Source: Penelope pileata
Taxonomy: Eukaryota > Chordata > Aves > Galliformes > Cracidae
Direction of reading: 5' to 3'
Length of the DNA: 64,000 nt
Assembly: GCA_013396635.1 (NCBI GenBank)
Contig: WBMW01004836.1
Span: 62,001 to 126,000 of the forward strand
Position 1 is the first letter of the stretch. Every line of letters begins with the position of its first letter. Positions 9,772 to 23,200 of this stretch are shown in pieces. A model generated the notes under the pieces. The model was not told the origin of the DNA. It was given only the letters and a program-made list of their open reading frames with translations, and made no database searches. The position numbers and the translations under genes were made by a program.

Positions 9772-10803
9772 AAGAAACTACTTTGCTGTCTGACTAGGAG
9801 AATCACATTTAGGATTTTTAAATATTCTTTATTTAGCCTCCTACATACAGGTTCCTTCCAAATTGATCTGTCCTCAGTAATGTCTCTGTAGTCTGCTCAG
9901 GTTTGCAGTGTCATAAAAATTTGCAGTTTGCTGCTGGATGATTGACATTTTGGAACAGAATTCATTTAAGTGTTAATAACCTATATGTTTGCATTGAGCA
10001 CAGAAGATCAATGATCAGATATTTATCCTAATGGCATGTACACAGCTATAACTAAAAACAGAGTCAAGTCAATACAGTCAAGTTTAGAGGTTTGGCCTTT
10101 GTACATTTTAATTTTAACATGAAGGTTTTCTTATGTGTTATTAAGATAGATGTTCCTACCACTTCTGTGTATGCGTAAAAAAATAAAATTTCTGGTGTTT
10201 TTTTAGAAAAAAAAAGAATATATGCATATTAGAGGTGTACTTCTTTTAGAATGTGAAAACTGAGAGTCTTCTACAGTAGAAAAAGGATGATGAGATGAGG
10301 AATACCAGTTTGATGGAAATTTTTGTAATGTTTTTCTTTTATTTTGCAATATTGAAATGCTTCTTGATAGAGCATTTATCAGCTAACAATATAGACTGTG
10401 ACCTTGTACATGCTATATTGCTTATGTTTTTCTGGATATTCAGAGATATTCAGTAGAAAAAGAAAAGCAAATACATTATTGGATGGTCTAAAATAAATGC
10501 TTTTAGGAGTTACACGGTTAAACTAGTTTTCTGAATATATATTCAATCTAGTAATGTGAATTTTCTATATTTATATTTCCTTGCTATTCTATGCATGTTT
10601 CTCTACATTTTCTGTAAGTTGGGAGTCATTAAAGAAAAAAATAATAAATCATTTGTTCTTTGGTAGCTGTATAAAGTCATGTTTTGTTTAAGACAAGGTT
10701 TAAGACAATTGCACCCAAATGTGCAACTGTGAATGATGTTTTTCAGTTAGAAATGGTTTGGAGCTGCTGCTGAAATCTTTATCTGGAAAGTGACTTCACT
10801 TCA

Positions 10804-10823
10804 CTTAACACTGCAGTGTTAAG
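10804..10823. repeat. Perfect 20-bp palindrome
   Basis: CTTAACACTGCAGTGTTAAG equals its own reverse complement. Such a site could bind a dimeric factor. No role is known. Confidence 0.85.
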
Positions 10824-11848
10824 GTTTCAGGAAAGATCCCAGCTACATCTATTTCACAAAATACAGGTTCAGCGCAGCTGCAAGTTTGCTTGAGAAGTTG
10901 GTGGTGCTGCAGCTTTTCCACTGACAATGGAGAAACTGCAGTACTTTGCTAAAGGGATCTTTCATCCCTGCCTCTCTTTCCTTTGCTTTTTCTGTTGTGC
11001 TCCAAATCATCATCATCGTTGCCATAATCAGTTATGGATGAAGGTAGGGAAGTTGATCTGATAAGTAATGAAAAACTTAAGCATGCTCTTAACTGCTCAG
11101 TTCTAGCTACTGTAAGCTGAATTTGTTGATTTACCTGTATACAGTAAACATTTTAGCAACTTTAAAAGCAGCTTATTATTGATAAAATACTGATCACTAT
11201 CAGGATATGGACTTTGCTTTTCTTCTTAGGCTATTTTCATTTGTTTCTTCTGCACCCTTTTAATGGAATATATAGGTCTCTTGAAAGGTAAGATTAAAAA
11301 TTGTAAGTCTGGCCTGCATTATGTAACAAATTATTTGAAATGCAGCACTTTTATTTTCTTTGTACTAGTAAAGAAAATCGGTATATCCCATTTAACCAAA
11401 TTCATTCTTCATTTGTGTTGAAGGAGTCAAAGAAATTAAGAAGTTTAACAGACTAACTTCACAGCACATCAGAAGCTCGTTACTTTGAAGAACAAATACA
11501 TTTTTTATAACTTTACAACCTCCTTTTTAATGCTTGCAGTTGCATTTAAATGGCTTCCAAGCCAAGAGCAGAAGTCTTATCATTGAAAAGTCATGCACGA
11601 TGAAAAAATAAAAAAAGAAACCACAAAAACCCCACCTTCCACTGAAGACATTCTCTGTTTAAACCATTACTACACCATGTATTCATGTCAACTGTGTCAT
11701 ATTGATTTGTCTCTACAATGTATGTGGGTTTACTAAAGGATTATAGGGCTGCACATGTGCTTCTTATAAACTCTGCATGCATGACTGGTTTTGCCTTGCC
11801 TAATAGTACGTGGGTTAATTCCTTTTGTTTGTTTGTTTGTGTCTCCAG

Positions 11849-12086
11849 CGATGCAGAGGACCATAAACCTCTAAAAAAAGGAAGCCGGACACCTTCAGAC
11901 AGAACTGTGAAAAAAGAAGACAGTGATGATAGTTTAGTTGACTATGGAGAAGGTGTAAATGGCCAGTTCAATGAGGATGGCTCCTTTATTGGACAATACA
12001 GTGGTAAAAAAGAGAAAGAACCTGCAGAAGGAAATGAAAGTTCTGAGGCTCCTTCTCCTGTAAATGCCATGAATTCATTTGTGTAA
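11849..12086 (+). CDS. NRCAM: NRCAM canonical last coding exon (FIGQY ankyrin-binding tail)
   Basis: This is the terminal coding exon of NrCAM. The acceptor is GTCTCCAG (11841-11848). The first base C completes Ser with AG from the 1986 donor. The tail begins DAEDHKPLKKGSRTPSDRT and includes VKKEDSDDSLVDYGEG. It carries GSFIGQYSG with FIGQY at 11985-11999, the conserved L1-family ankyrin-binding motif whose Tyr phosphorylation releases ankyrin in family members. It ends NAMNSFV and TAA at 12084-12086; the C-terminal SFV fits a class I PDZ ligand. About 78 residues are coded. The match to vertebrate NrCAM as I remember it is essentially complete, so this exon is intact and the canonical isoform is expected to be functional. 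Confidence 0.97.
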
Positions 12087-14210
12087 TCAAAGAACTCGAT
12101 TCCCTTGTGTCTTCTGTTTGTTTGCACTTGTACGTCCTCCTCCTCATACTATGAACATGCAGGTAACAACGCTCCTCTCCTCAAAATGTTTATGCCATGA
12201 GAACGTGCCGGTCAATACGATTATATGGTGTAACAACACATCAAGTGGTATGTTAGTATGAATCAGAACACAAAATGCAAATTTTGTTTGATACTTGGGT
12301 TTTCTTACTTTTTTTTTAAAAAGAACTGACACACAAAAAATATCATTGACTTATAGTTTTGTTTCCTGTTGAAAATATGGTATAGTGCATGAAAAAAGAT
12401 GCTACACAATTCACAATCTCACGTACACTGTAAGAACATGGTTGGACAGTTTGTTATGCAGTCCTCAACTGAATCCCTGGGAATGAATTCCATTTTCATT
12501 GTTAGAGTGTTATCGTAGTATTATATAGAACTTCAATGTCTATGTGGACATTGTTGTGAAATTGGTGACTTAATGTCTAGCTATCATATGTCTTTTTGCA
12601 AGACAGTTAGGAACAGTATGTACAGTATATAATTGCTAAATGATTTAAGTATGACACTTGCATTTGCTGATGCTTAATGAGACCCTATTATCTGCTCTTT
12701 GCTCCTATTACTTTATAGCCTTTTTAATCTATCAAGTATTACAGCAGTACAGTGTTCTATTTTTTACATCAAAACACATTGGATTGATTTTAGGGTATAA
12801 AAGATACGCATTGCAATGCATTTTGGAATTTGTACAGTCACTGAAAGAAAAACTTTAAAATGAGAGAAAATATTCCAGAAAACACAGGGCAAAATACATT
12901 CAGTGCCTTTATACAATATGCATTCCATAATGCACTGTACTATGAAATCAGTTGGTGCAGTAAACTGTGATTAGCGGACTATTATCATTGCCATAAAGTA
13001 AATAAATGTAAAATAAAGTGTTATGAAACTGTTGTGCTAAAAATGAGAAGGTTTTAAATGTTCTGAATTACACAAAGGAGAATCTGATGTTTTTTTCCTT
13101 TAAAAATGAAATAAACGCTTTCTGTAGGCAGTTATAGCACAACACGTTTTCATGGCCTTAGAAGATTTATTTAAAACAAAGAAGCAAACGCAACCAGAAC
13201 TCAATTATTTACTAACACAGCAAGGTATAAGCTCTTGTAAATCCAACAGTTACCAAACAAGCCAGCCGACTACACCAGCAAGAGTGCATTTCCCTCTGTG
13301 TCAGGGCCTGATCAGTGTGGCAGCTTTGGAATTATCTCCACCCCGAAGCAGTGTGGGGGTTGCCGCTCACAACTGCAGAATTCAATCTGGCAAGTGCTCG
13401 CATGGTTTAGTGGTAACGGATTACCATTATCAGTTACAAAATTATTTTCTCGCATACTATATCGATCAAGTGTTTACCTCCAAATATAAATTTTTATAAC
13501 AACCTATGGTTGAAGGAATGCTCAGTTTCATTTGCCAATAAATTGGTTTTTCATAACTTGCATCAAGTTTAATTTTAAGTAAGCTTTTTATATGTAGATA
13601 TTTTGTTGAATTTGTAAATACACTTAAAACGTAGGTGCTATATGCTTCTAGGTGTTACAAACAAATAAAACAAGAAAGCTTATGTTGTACTGCGTAAGAA
13701 GTACTACAGCCAATGGTGTGCATGGTATTTTAAAGCATCTACTTAATATAATTTTTTTTTTTTTTTGCTGTGAAAACGAAATAGTGAACTGTTCTGCTTT
13801 TTTACTGCAGATTCCTAATTGAACCATTCAGAGCTTTTGCCAGTGCTTTACATCAGACCATAGTACTCCTTGCAGCATCCATGTCTGTATGGTAGGTAAA
13901 GTGCAACTGAAGTGATCACAAGTGTACACTAGCTCTCGTAAGCTGCTTTCGCACCTTTGAACTTTCCATTTTGATCAGTTTTCTTAACGGGAGCTGAAAT
14001 AGGAGATGAAGTATACAAACATTGACTACAAAGCACAAAGAGAACATTTCTTAAGATTTGCCAATGGTTTTGGTAAAAGAGAATATAATTTTATTTAATT
14101 GTAGATGCTGAATTATCTGTGCATGTGGGGGTAAACATACAGGCTTACTTCTGTAATAGTGCAACAGATTTTGTATTAAAAATAAATGTGGTTTTAAAAT
14201 TTCACTGTTT
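12087..14210 (+). other. NRCAM: NRCAM 3' untranslated region
   Basis: This AT-rich trailer after the NRCAM stop holds several AATAAA hexamers (13001, 13012, 13110, 13537, 13664 and 14181). The last, at 14181-14186, is followed by a T/G-rich element (TGTGGTTTTAAAATTTC, then TGTTTGTTCTGTTTA) and makes a plausible distal end. Usage of proximal sites cannot be told from sequence. An uninterrupted T run is at 13752-13766. A 115-codon frame at 13152-13499 has no recognisable features. Confidence 0.7.
14181..14186 (+). terminator. NRCAM: Likely distal poly(A) signal of NRCAM
   Basis: AATAAA about 2.1 kb after the stop, with downstream TGTGG and TGTTTGTTCTG elements. It is the best candidate among several hexamers. 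Confidence 0.5.
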
Positions 14211-17200
14211 GTTCTGTTTACACTAGCAGTAAAAATCACATCTGATTCACCATGTAATTAAGAATTGGAAGTAGAAAGAAGCATGAAACAATTCTATCAG
14301 AAGCTGTTGCCATGGTGTTACAGGACTATATGTACTGCAACCAAATTATTTATGGAATATTGCATATCTTTACATAAAACCATTTTTAAAAAAAAAGGTG
14401 AATTTATCTGACCAGTTGCCTTTGAAATCTGCTGCTGCTTACATTTTACCTCCATGGATGCTTTATTTAGTCACATTTCTGTGAAGAAAAAAAAAATGAA
14501 GCAGAAGAACAGTCATGTCCGTGCTTGCAAGCGTGAATAAGATGAAATAAGAATGTTCATTCCAAATTAATGGCTCTCAGATAAGATCCTAAATCAGGAT
14601 TTTGTGTCCTAAAGGACATACAAAATTCTGAGCATCTTTAAACAGGATATTTAGCAGTACCTGAATGGAGGGGATTTTAAGTAACACCTTTTAGAGTACA
14701 CAAAATCCATTGCAATGCTCTTTTCATATCTTGTCTATTCTGTGTATGAGTGGAAACAGACCGGGCAGGAGGGCAGTTGCTCTGCAGAGAAGACTGCAGG
14801 GGAGCCATGGATTCCAACAGGCACAGATGCTTTGGGAAATGCATCAGAAGGTTGATGTTTGTCCATAATGCTCAGAGTAGAGATTTTATCCCTGATTCAG
14901 GAGCCATTCTGTCTACCTTCTGAGCCATCTATGTAACTAGAAGCCCCTGGCTATTCCCGTGTCTATCATCTGCCTAGCTGCAATTCTGACACCTTCAAAT
15001 ATTGGGCTGCCTGCTTTTCTGTACAGGTATCTGTTGATTTTTCCAGCAATATGCACTGACTAGGAGATATGAAGTACAGCTGTTTCTATTTTGATAAAGA
15101 ATAATTCTTGGGAAGAGGGATCTGAGTTCCCTGTGGCTTTGTAGAGACAAAATATTTCACATGATCACCATTTCTGGAGACACACGTGTTCTTCTGTGCA
15201 TGTACCCCCAAGTGTGCTAATACATAATGTTGCTGCATTTTCCTTTTAGAGATTTACGTTTGCTTTTGGTTTCATTCTCACTGAAGTGATTGTATAAATC
15301 TGGAGGGAATTAAAGAGGATACCCCAACAGAAATTTTTCTTGTAATCTTCTATTCTCACATTGTTCCTAGGAAAATACAGTTTCCTTGTGGTTCCATACA
15401 GCAGGGACAAAGTGACAAAAGAGTTGTGAACCAAATTCTCTTCACGTGCTCTCCGCCTCATTTCAAATCAGAACCCAGAGAAATAATACATGAAAAGACA
15501 TTGTCTACAGTATGGAAGTGGGTATTTTTGTTATTTTTCACTGAAAGAAGAATTAGAGGTAAAGGTAGGAAGAGGCTGAAATTTTGAGAATTCCTGGAAA
15601 GCAATTGACCTTTCTTGTGTGCTTCTGCCTCTCTCCCTCTTGGCCTTCACTCTTCTGCTGTCTCAGGAAACAACACTTCAGCAAGCTGCCAGAAGCAGCG
15701 CCTTGTGTGGGAAGGTGGAAATAACTGAATATGCTGTTTGTAGGGGTCCACCCCCCAAATGATGCTCCCTGGGGTGCATATAAATCCCACTGGTCATCAT
15801 TTTTAATCTCGAAGGGGATTCATGTTTTTTCTTGATGTTCTTTGTACATACAAAGTGGAAACTTTAGACAAAACTGTCAAGATAAATGCATGCCAACAGG
15901 ACTTTGACAGACAGTAGATGTGATACATCGTGATTGTAAGCAAAGGAGCAAAATTCTCATCCTTGAGGCCTCACAACTTTTGGCAACAGAAATATATACA
16001 AAGTTTCTTGCTGTACTCAAATGTAGGTGAGCTGATAACAAAGTCAAATCTTATTTAATATCTAACAGACACTTCATTTAGGGGTTAAAGCAGGGTGCCC
16101 AGCGATGTATTTGGCAGCATTGGCTTTGTCCCCTGGGGAAGCACTGCAGGATAAAATTGAAGCCAGCTTGCCAGCAGTGGGGTTGCATATGTTACATGCT
16201 GGGAAGTGGGGCAGGGCAGGGGATGGCTCCTGTCAGCAGGACCCATCTGGCCTCTCCTCCTCTCTTACCATGAGGTGCCAGGTAAAATAAAGAAGTTCAG
16301 AAGATGGTGGTGTTTCCCCGTGTGGTGTTTCCCTGAAAAAAATCATGTCAAAGTATAAGCTGCTGCTGTAAACAGGATTTAGTTCTGTCTAGCTTTCTAG
16401 TATGTTTTGGACGTAAGTGAAGAGGAGGTAAAATATCTGTTCCCCAGTCTGCTGTGTTGTACAAATTCATGTGCCAGGGTTTCAGACGTGAGCCTTTCAG
16501 CAGAGGAAGTTTAAGCAGTCTAACTCTGGTGCCTGACTTCTTGGAAATTATTTGTTCTCATGCTCTAGTAAGGAATGAACTACATTTACCTCTGACAATA
16601 AACTGCACTTGATCCACATCTTCCTATTTCCTGGTCTGAAGGCCTTTAAAAAGGGATGCTTTGATCTTGAAATCCAGCAGCTCATCTGACAGAGGATAGC
16701 AGCCCACGCTGTACATTGCTGTGCGTGCGTTTGCAAAGATCTGAAGGGCTTTGAGTCTTCACAGGACTAAGGAGACAAATTCAGTTTTCTAACTTACGGC
16801 ATTCAGAATATGTTCCAAATGGACAGTCTGAAATATATGGGCTGCACTGAGAGAGTCCTTGTGGACATGCCAGCGTGAAAGGGAGTTTTTTGTTGATTTT
16901 TTTTTCTATTTATCTATCATGTGTTTCAATAGACTTAAAAGATCTTATTAATCTTTGAGCCTTTTTTCAAACTTAATTGTAAATTGCCAATAAATTTGCA
17001 GGTTTTGGATGTCGGAAGTACTCAGACAAATGGACAAACGTGAGGCAATTGCTTTACTTTCTTTAATTTTTGAAGTAAGCTGGAAAGTTACCTGAGAAGA
17101 AAATGCTATTTTTTGCCGTAGGACAAGTCCAACTGAAGAGACCTCTTTTCCTTAGCTTGGGAATTTGACCTGCATTGTTCTAACAGGTTGAGGAAAGAGG

Positions 17201-18337
17201 GAATTGTCTAAGCTTTTTAGATAAGGAAAATATAAAGAATCTGTGTAATGAGGACTCAAAACTTGGAATGCCTAAATCAGTGCTTTTGAAGAGCTTCTTC
17301 AGGGAAAAGAAAAAAAAAAAAAAAAGGAAGGGGATAAGGGGAGTTAATTGAAACAATTTCTGGCCAAGTCAGAGGACAGAATGAATGGAGGCGAGGTGGA
17401 CGTGGACATGGACTGGAATATTTTGATTTACAGCAAGGAGAGAAAGGTGTCCCTTGCTAGGCCATCTGCACTCTTGCTTCAATTTTGTTTTATTTATTTA
17501 CATATATATTTTGCTCTAGTAAGAAACCAGACTCTGCTGTTGTATTAAAATTAATCAATGACCATAAAATTTCTCAAAAGGGAGGGTTTTGAATTTTTCC
17601 AAAACAAATGGATTTTTTTAAACTTACAGCCCGATTTTAGAGCTTTAAAAATAACAATTGACCACTAGGGGGAAGCCACAGTTATTGGTTAGCAGAAGCC
17701 CATGGAAAACTGCTCTCCTAAAGGATGCATCGAAGTTCACATCGCATATGAAAGCATATATATATAATATGCAGACATGAAATACCACATAAATAAGAAT
17801 AAGATACAATATCATAATGATTTGCTTGTTTTCAAAAAAAAAAAATCAACCAAAAACTGCTTAAGTATGCTATTAAGAATGCTATTAAGAATGCTACTCA
17901 GAATATTTATTTATTTTTTACTTAAAAGAAATGAAACCACTGCCACACCCTTTCTGTAGCTTAAAAGCCAACAATTTTAAACAGCCTCTCCAAGCCATAT
18001 CACCAGCATTTGCCTTCCCCATTAGCAGGGTGCTGCTGGGTTGCAGAAGGAGCAAGGGGCCTGGCTTTCCAGCCCATGGCAACCTTTGCAGGGAGAAACC
18101 ATGAGACTATGAAAGCAAAGAGCTGAATGGAAGATCATGTGTTGCTCTGCCCCAGCCACATTAAGCTGCATAGGATATTAGGTGAAAGATGTTACTGTTT
18201 TAATTTCCTGTGGCTATGACAGTTTCATCTGCTCTTGTAAGCTAGATGTCTCAGAAGCAACTAAAATAGCCAGGAACAGTCGACATCCAGAATTTTTCTT
18301 ATAATAAGAAGTGCAGTGTGCACATCCAAGCTGCAAT
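14211..18337. other. Intergenic stretch without recognised genes
   Basis: AT-rich DNA. I see only minor simple sequence: an A-rich run near 17310-17325, and three copies of a 12-bp unit of type ATGCTATTAAGA near 17867-17902. No exon, CR1 or LTR was recognised. Confidence 0.6.
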
Positions 18338-18432
18338 TGGACTTGATGGTCTTTGTAGGTACATTCCAACTGAACTATTCTGTTCTATTCTGTTCTGTTC
18401 TGTTCTGTTCTATTCTATTCTATTCTATTCTA
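18338..18432 (+). repeat. CR1 LINE 3' tail with expanded TTCTR pentamer array
   Basis: Short CR1 3' end of the form GGACTTGATGGTCTTTG...CATTCCAAC, followed by a pentamer array (TTCTG/TTCTA) from about 18376 to 18432. The array looks like an expansion of the usual terminal repeat of CR1. Confidence 0.75.
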
Positions 18433-18898
18433 GGGAAGGTCTCTGATCCCCAACAGTTCTCGAATGCCATCTGTGAATAATTTAACTGAGTGCTTATTGG
18501 CGATGGTAGCCCCATGACAGGGATTGTTTTAACATCACGGCTAATTGAGATGTAAAAGTTGGAAATATTTCCAGATCCTGTTTATTCTGCTCTTACAAAC
18601 ATAGCCAGAGGACACCATTTGGTCTCCCAGGTACAAATTCAGGCAGAGTGAATGCAGGATGAGAACACCACAAATTTTCTCTGCCTATTTCCTCCACTAC
18701 AGGGTGGCATAAATCCAGCACAGAAAAACCCTGAGCTGCGGTCAGAAGTACACTCACTGAGACAAGGCAGACTTTAACAAACACAACGGAGTTGAGCTCA
18801 TCATTTTGCAGAACCTTCCTGGTGCATAGAAAAGGCTTTTATTTTTTTGTACAGGGTTGTGACTAGAAAGCACCTATGAGGATGAGGAAGCAAGAGAT

Positions 18899-18913
18899 GT
18901 GTGTGTGTGTGTG
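18899..18913. repeat. Short TG dinucleotide run
   Basis: A simple run of about seven TG units. Confidence 0.7.
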
Positions 18914-19710
18914 ACCCAGCAAGAAGATGGGAAGAGGAGGTTCAAAAATTGGATCCTCTTCTTGTTGAGCCTGTATTATATCTGCAAATGTGTTTGGTGC
19001 TGTGTAAGCAATAATATTAATGTTATTATTCTAATTTGTTATCGTGAATTACAGAGATTTTCTGGGCAGAATTGCTGTTTGTAAAGTAAATTGATAAAAA
19101 CAGTGAGGCAGAGATGCTTGGCCTGAAATTCAGCATCCAGCCCTGTGCCAAGGGCAGACAGCAAATCTTGAAGGTGAGGGCAGAATCAGAAATCAGCCAA
19201 ACACCTTGCTGTTTTATCAACTCACAGGTCAGTGTATCTGGGCACCAGTGCTTGGCAGCTATAAAATAATAAAGTTTATTTTAATGTTGTTAATTTGGCT
19301 TGCTTGTAGCCTATTAGCTCAGATTTTGTAAGCCGTTTGAAAGGGCAGAGTGCTATTTTTGGCTGAATTTGTGAAAGCAAAAGGGACATGTTCCCATGAC
19401 AAGGCCACATTGTGTAATCTGTAGGCCAGTAGCTCATCTCCCTGAGGTAGGGTGCTTCATCAGGCTTAAATCTGTCAGGATTGTCCTTAATCTCCATGTC
19501 AAAGAAGGAAGGCTTAAGGTCTTGATGTGGGTGAGACAAACTCATTGTACAGCAGATCACACTCAGCTGGGCCTGTGTTGCTGATGGGAAGAAGCTCAGT
19601 GCTGGGCTGTCTTTTTCTAACATCTGTGAAAGCCGTCCCTCCTCAGGTGTGCCCAAGGCAGTCACTATTATCAATGCTGTTTATCAGGACAGCACGTTAC
19701 CTTCTAGGCA

Positions 19711-20265
19711 ACCACAAAACCATATCATGGTCTGGGCTGGAAGGGATCATAAAGATCATCTAATTCCAACACTCCTGCCACGGGCAAGGACACTTTCTAC
19801 AAGACCATGTTGCTCAAAGCCACATCCAACCTGGCCTTGAGTACATCCAGGGTGGGGCATTCACAGCTTCTCTGGGCAGCCTGTTCCAGTGCCTCACCTC
19901 CCTCACAGTAAAGAATTTATTTCTAATATCTAATCAAAATCTATCCTCTTTTAGTTTAAAACCACATCCCCTTGTCCTGTCACCATACTCCCTGATATAG
20001 AGTCTCCCCCCTCTTTCCTGTAGGCCCCCTTTAAGTACTGAAAGGCCAAAATGACGTCTCCCTGAAGCCTTCTCTTCTCCAGGCTGAACAAGCCCAGCTC
20101 CCTCAGCCTGTTTTCATGGTCCTCCTCTGGACCCACTGCAACAGCTCTGCATCTTTCTTGTGCTGCGGGCCCCAGGCCTGGATGCAGTACTTCAGATGAG
20201 GCCTCACAAGGGCGTAGCAGAGGGGGACAATCACCTCCCTCTCCCTGCTGGCCCCACTTCTTTTA
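19711..20265 (-). repeat. CR1 LINE fragment, 5'-truncated, minus orientation
   Basis: The 3' end appears first on the + strand (GGCTGGAAGGGATCATAAAG). The minus strand encodes the C-terminal CR1 reverse-transcriptase region, with ALVRPHLKYC and AWGPQHKKDAELLQWVQRR in the frame ending near 20294. Several stops and frame changes show that it is dead. CR1 is the dominant avian LINE. Confidence 0.88.
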
Positions 20266-23200
20266 AGGCAACAATTGCATATTTTTGGCACCACAACATC
20301 AGAAGACCCATTTGTCCAAAGACAGATGAAGAAGCTAGGACTGGATCCACGCTGCCAGACAGTATCATCTTCAGAGGGCCTGTGCCTGCAGGAGCCATCT
20401 CCGCAGAGTCGCCCCTACAAGGAGGCCGGGCGCTGTCCCTCAAGCTGAGCACCGCCATGTCTGTTCCACAGCAACACAAGGTGCAGTGGCCTGCAGGACA
20501 TGCACGGCTTTGCAGCAGGACACATGTTGCATGGGGTGAGGGTGTGGAATAAAGCACCACTTAAATATCTAAACCAAACAAAATAGAAAAATCATCGTAT
20601 GTTTGTCTCCTACAAACACATCAGTACAGGATGTTTGAGATTAGAGAGGGGTGCCCAGCCACAGGTTACAAAGAAAATCTGGTAAATTGTTTCTTGCTGC
20701 TGGTGGTAAGAGCCGGGCTGCTGACAGTAGAAGTGGGGCAGATTTCTGCAGCCGGAGAAGGCAGCCGCCGCTCTGCCAAAGCCATCAAGACTGCGTTAAT
20801 TTACACCAGCTGAGACTTCTGCTTGTGGCATTTTATTCAGGTCTTTGGGCAGAGGTTTGCATAATGAATTTTTGTTTTTAGCAAATAACTGTCTAATAAA
20901 GTGTCAGGGTTTCTCCACTAATGACAGCAGCCTCCAGCAGCGACACAACAGCCCCAGCAAGCACACATGCTAGAGACACCCACACAGAAGAAGAGCAGTC
21001 TTTCATTTCTAAATTATGTGTTCCAGGCTGCAACTGAAAAATATTCTGCTACAAATACTAAAAAAGCAAACCTCTTTAATCATGTAGATAATTTTTGTTG
21101 ATGTTATAGCAAACCACTTGATCCTTGTAGATCTGTAATAATGAAAATAAAGAGACCATTGGAGAGGCATAGTCCATGATTTCAAGAGGCTGACTCTCAA
21201 AGTGTACATTTTAATTCTACACAGAAAAGCTTGGGGATAATGATTGCAACATCCTTCTTAATTGCAGATAAGATTTGCTCGTTTTAATGGCTGTGATTTG
21301 ATGTTCTTTGTAAAAGATAACAAGATGAATTTGCCCTGTCACCCACCTAAAGCTAGTCTGTAGGTTTGATTCTGGCTTGTTTGTTTGTTTGTTTGCTGTC
21401 AGGCCCTTTTTTTTTTAATACGTCCAGTAGGATAGGTTTCAAAAATGATTTACATCCATTCATCGCTGGATGATGGAGTTTTCAATAAGACGTTCAGAGA
21501 AAAATTGCTGTATACCCTAAAAAAAAGTCTGTCAAAAATGAGATAGGACAACTAATGCAGTCTAATCCTGCATCTATCAGTCGATTTTTTCCCATAACTT
21601 AAATTTTAATTTCAAGCAAGCTTTCCATGTGAGACTTGAGCTGATATAAAAATACAGATATTGAATCTGAAATGTTCAGCTACTTCTGCTGACAAATGCA
21701 AGCTAATGTATGAAAGGTATGTATTGCTATATTTTAAGACAAATGAAGATGGTAAATTCAGTGGGGTTGGTTCCCACTGAAGATAATGCAAAGCAAAACC
21801 TATAGGAGCAGAACTGACAACCTTGCTAAAAATGTTGTCATTAATTCACATTTCAGCCTCACAGCAAGAGTCATGTCTCCTCCTCCCTGTCCTCAGCCCA
21901 GGGAAGTCAGTTCTCTGAGCATCTCCCGGCGCTGCAGGGCTCTGCTGTGGTACAGTCTCACCCAGCACTGAATTCCACAGCTGGGAGCACAGTGAAAGGG
22001 GAAATAATTATGGAGGGGAAATCATTAAATAGAGGTTAATGCTTGAAGTCCACTTTCTTTCCCATCCCTTCAAAGTGCTAGACTAGTCACTAAACACTAC
22101 GTTTTTCTATTCATTCAAATTGTTGGGTGAAATAAATATTGACATTAGCTATTGGTAGGAATAGATAATCAAGATAAGTAATGAAAACGAATTCCCTGAT
22201 TGTGTTGTGCCAGCATCCATTAGTAACTGTTACTGACTTGGTGACATGCAGATGATGGTTCACAGCGTTCCCTGGTTGTGCTGTTACCTCACATGCTGCT
22301 TAACAGCACACTTAAACAGCACTATTCTATCTACCTTTGGCTTTTTAAAATTCTGATAGAGACATTTTAGACATACATGAATGACCAATAATTTATAAAT
22401 CAGCAAGAATTTTTAGGCGAGTTCACATCACAATCCATCTTCACCCTTACAACACACTTCAGAAATGAATACACCATTATGCTGTATGAAAAAAAAGCAT
22501 GTGGGATTGTTTTGTCCTCATTGCATGAAGCATTCATAGAGCGAAAACCTGGCAAGGTTTATGAAGCACAAAAACAGTGTCCCTGAGATGCAGCAGGCTG
22601 GCCACAGTCATATGCTGTGAATCCCATGTTGCTGCACAGGAGGATCGTTACATCTCTTCTTGTCTTGTTGCTCCTAGCAAACAACAGGCAGCAAAATGAA
22701 AACACATCAGTGCCACTCTTCCAAAACTGAGATGTTCTTACATGGCTGGGCTGGATAAATATATTCATTGAAAAGTTATTGTCTAGATTGAATAACCCCA
22801 GGCATTCTGCTTCAGTTCTGGTACAGGTCCGTGCATCATCCTTTCAGGGAATGGTATCAACTTCATTAAACTGTGCACAATTGATTTTTACATCTTCTAA
22901 GATCCTAATAACCTCTATACATGCCTAAACTTGAAATGATATCCCCAATCACATTTGAGGAGCTGCATTTTTTAATAAATCCACAGATAACTGAAATATA
23001 AATTTATTGCAGTAAGCATCACATGACCTAGCTGAATGTGACCAGCTCGTAGTAATGTGATATTGCAATTACCACTTGCACCTCTACCTTTTCAACAGGT
23101 GTGCTCCAACAGCCTCTAGAATGTGTAGATATTTCTGCTAAATATATCCAGATATTTTCAGTCATCATTTCTCAGGAAGGTCAGACAACTACTGAAGTTT

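Larger units (their letters stand above)
5746..11848 (+). other. NRCAM: NRCAM last intron, part downstream of the Gag-like ORF
   Basis: This is about 6.1 kb of AT-rich intron ending in the acceptor GTCTCCAG (11841-11848). It includes the AATAAA at 6295 and three perfect or near-perfect short inverted repeats (6684-6704, 9748-9771, 10804-10823). A 140-codon ATG frame at 8699-9121 matches nothing I know and has no splice or promoter context. No CR1, LTR or DNA-transposon copy was recognised. Confidence 0.6.

Noticed and set aside
1987..11848. L1-family RSLE mini-exon
   Set aside because: No AG-flanked 12-nt exon starting GTCC with a donor was found by eye. The only similar acceptor is the one at 3807.
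19276..19674. 132-codon minus-strand frame
   Set aside because: No domain or family resemblance. It lies beside a CR1 but is not CR1 protein.
20160..20560. Overlapping frames on both strands
   Set aside because: Partly CR1 and partly a local GC-rich patch; no protein signature.
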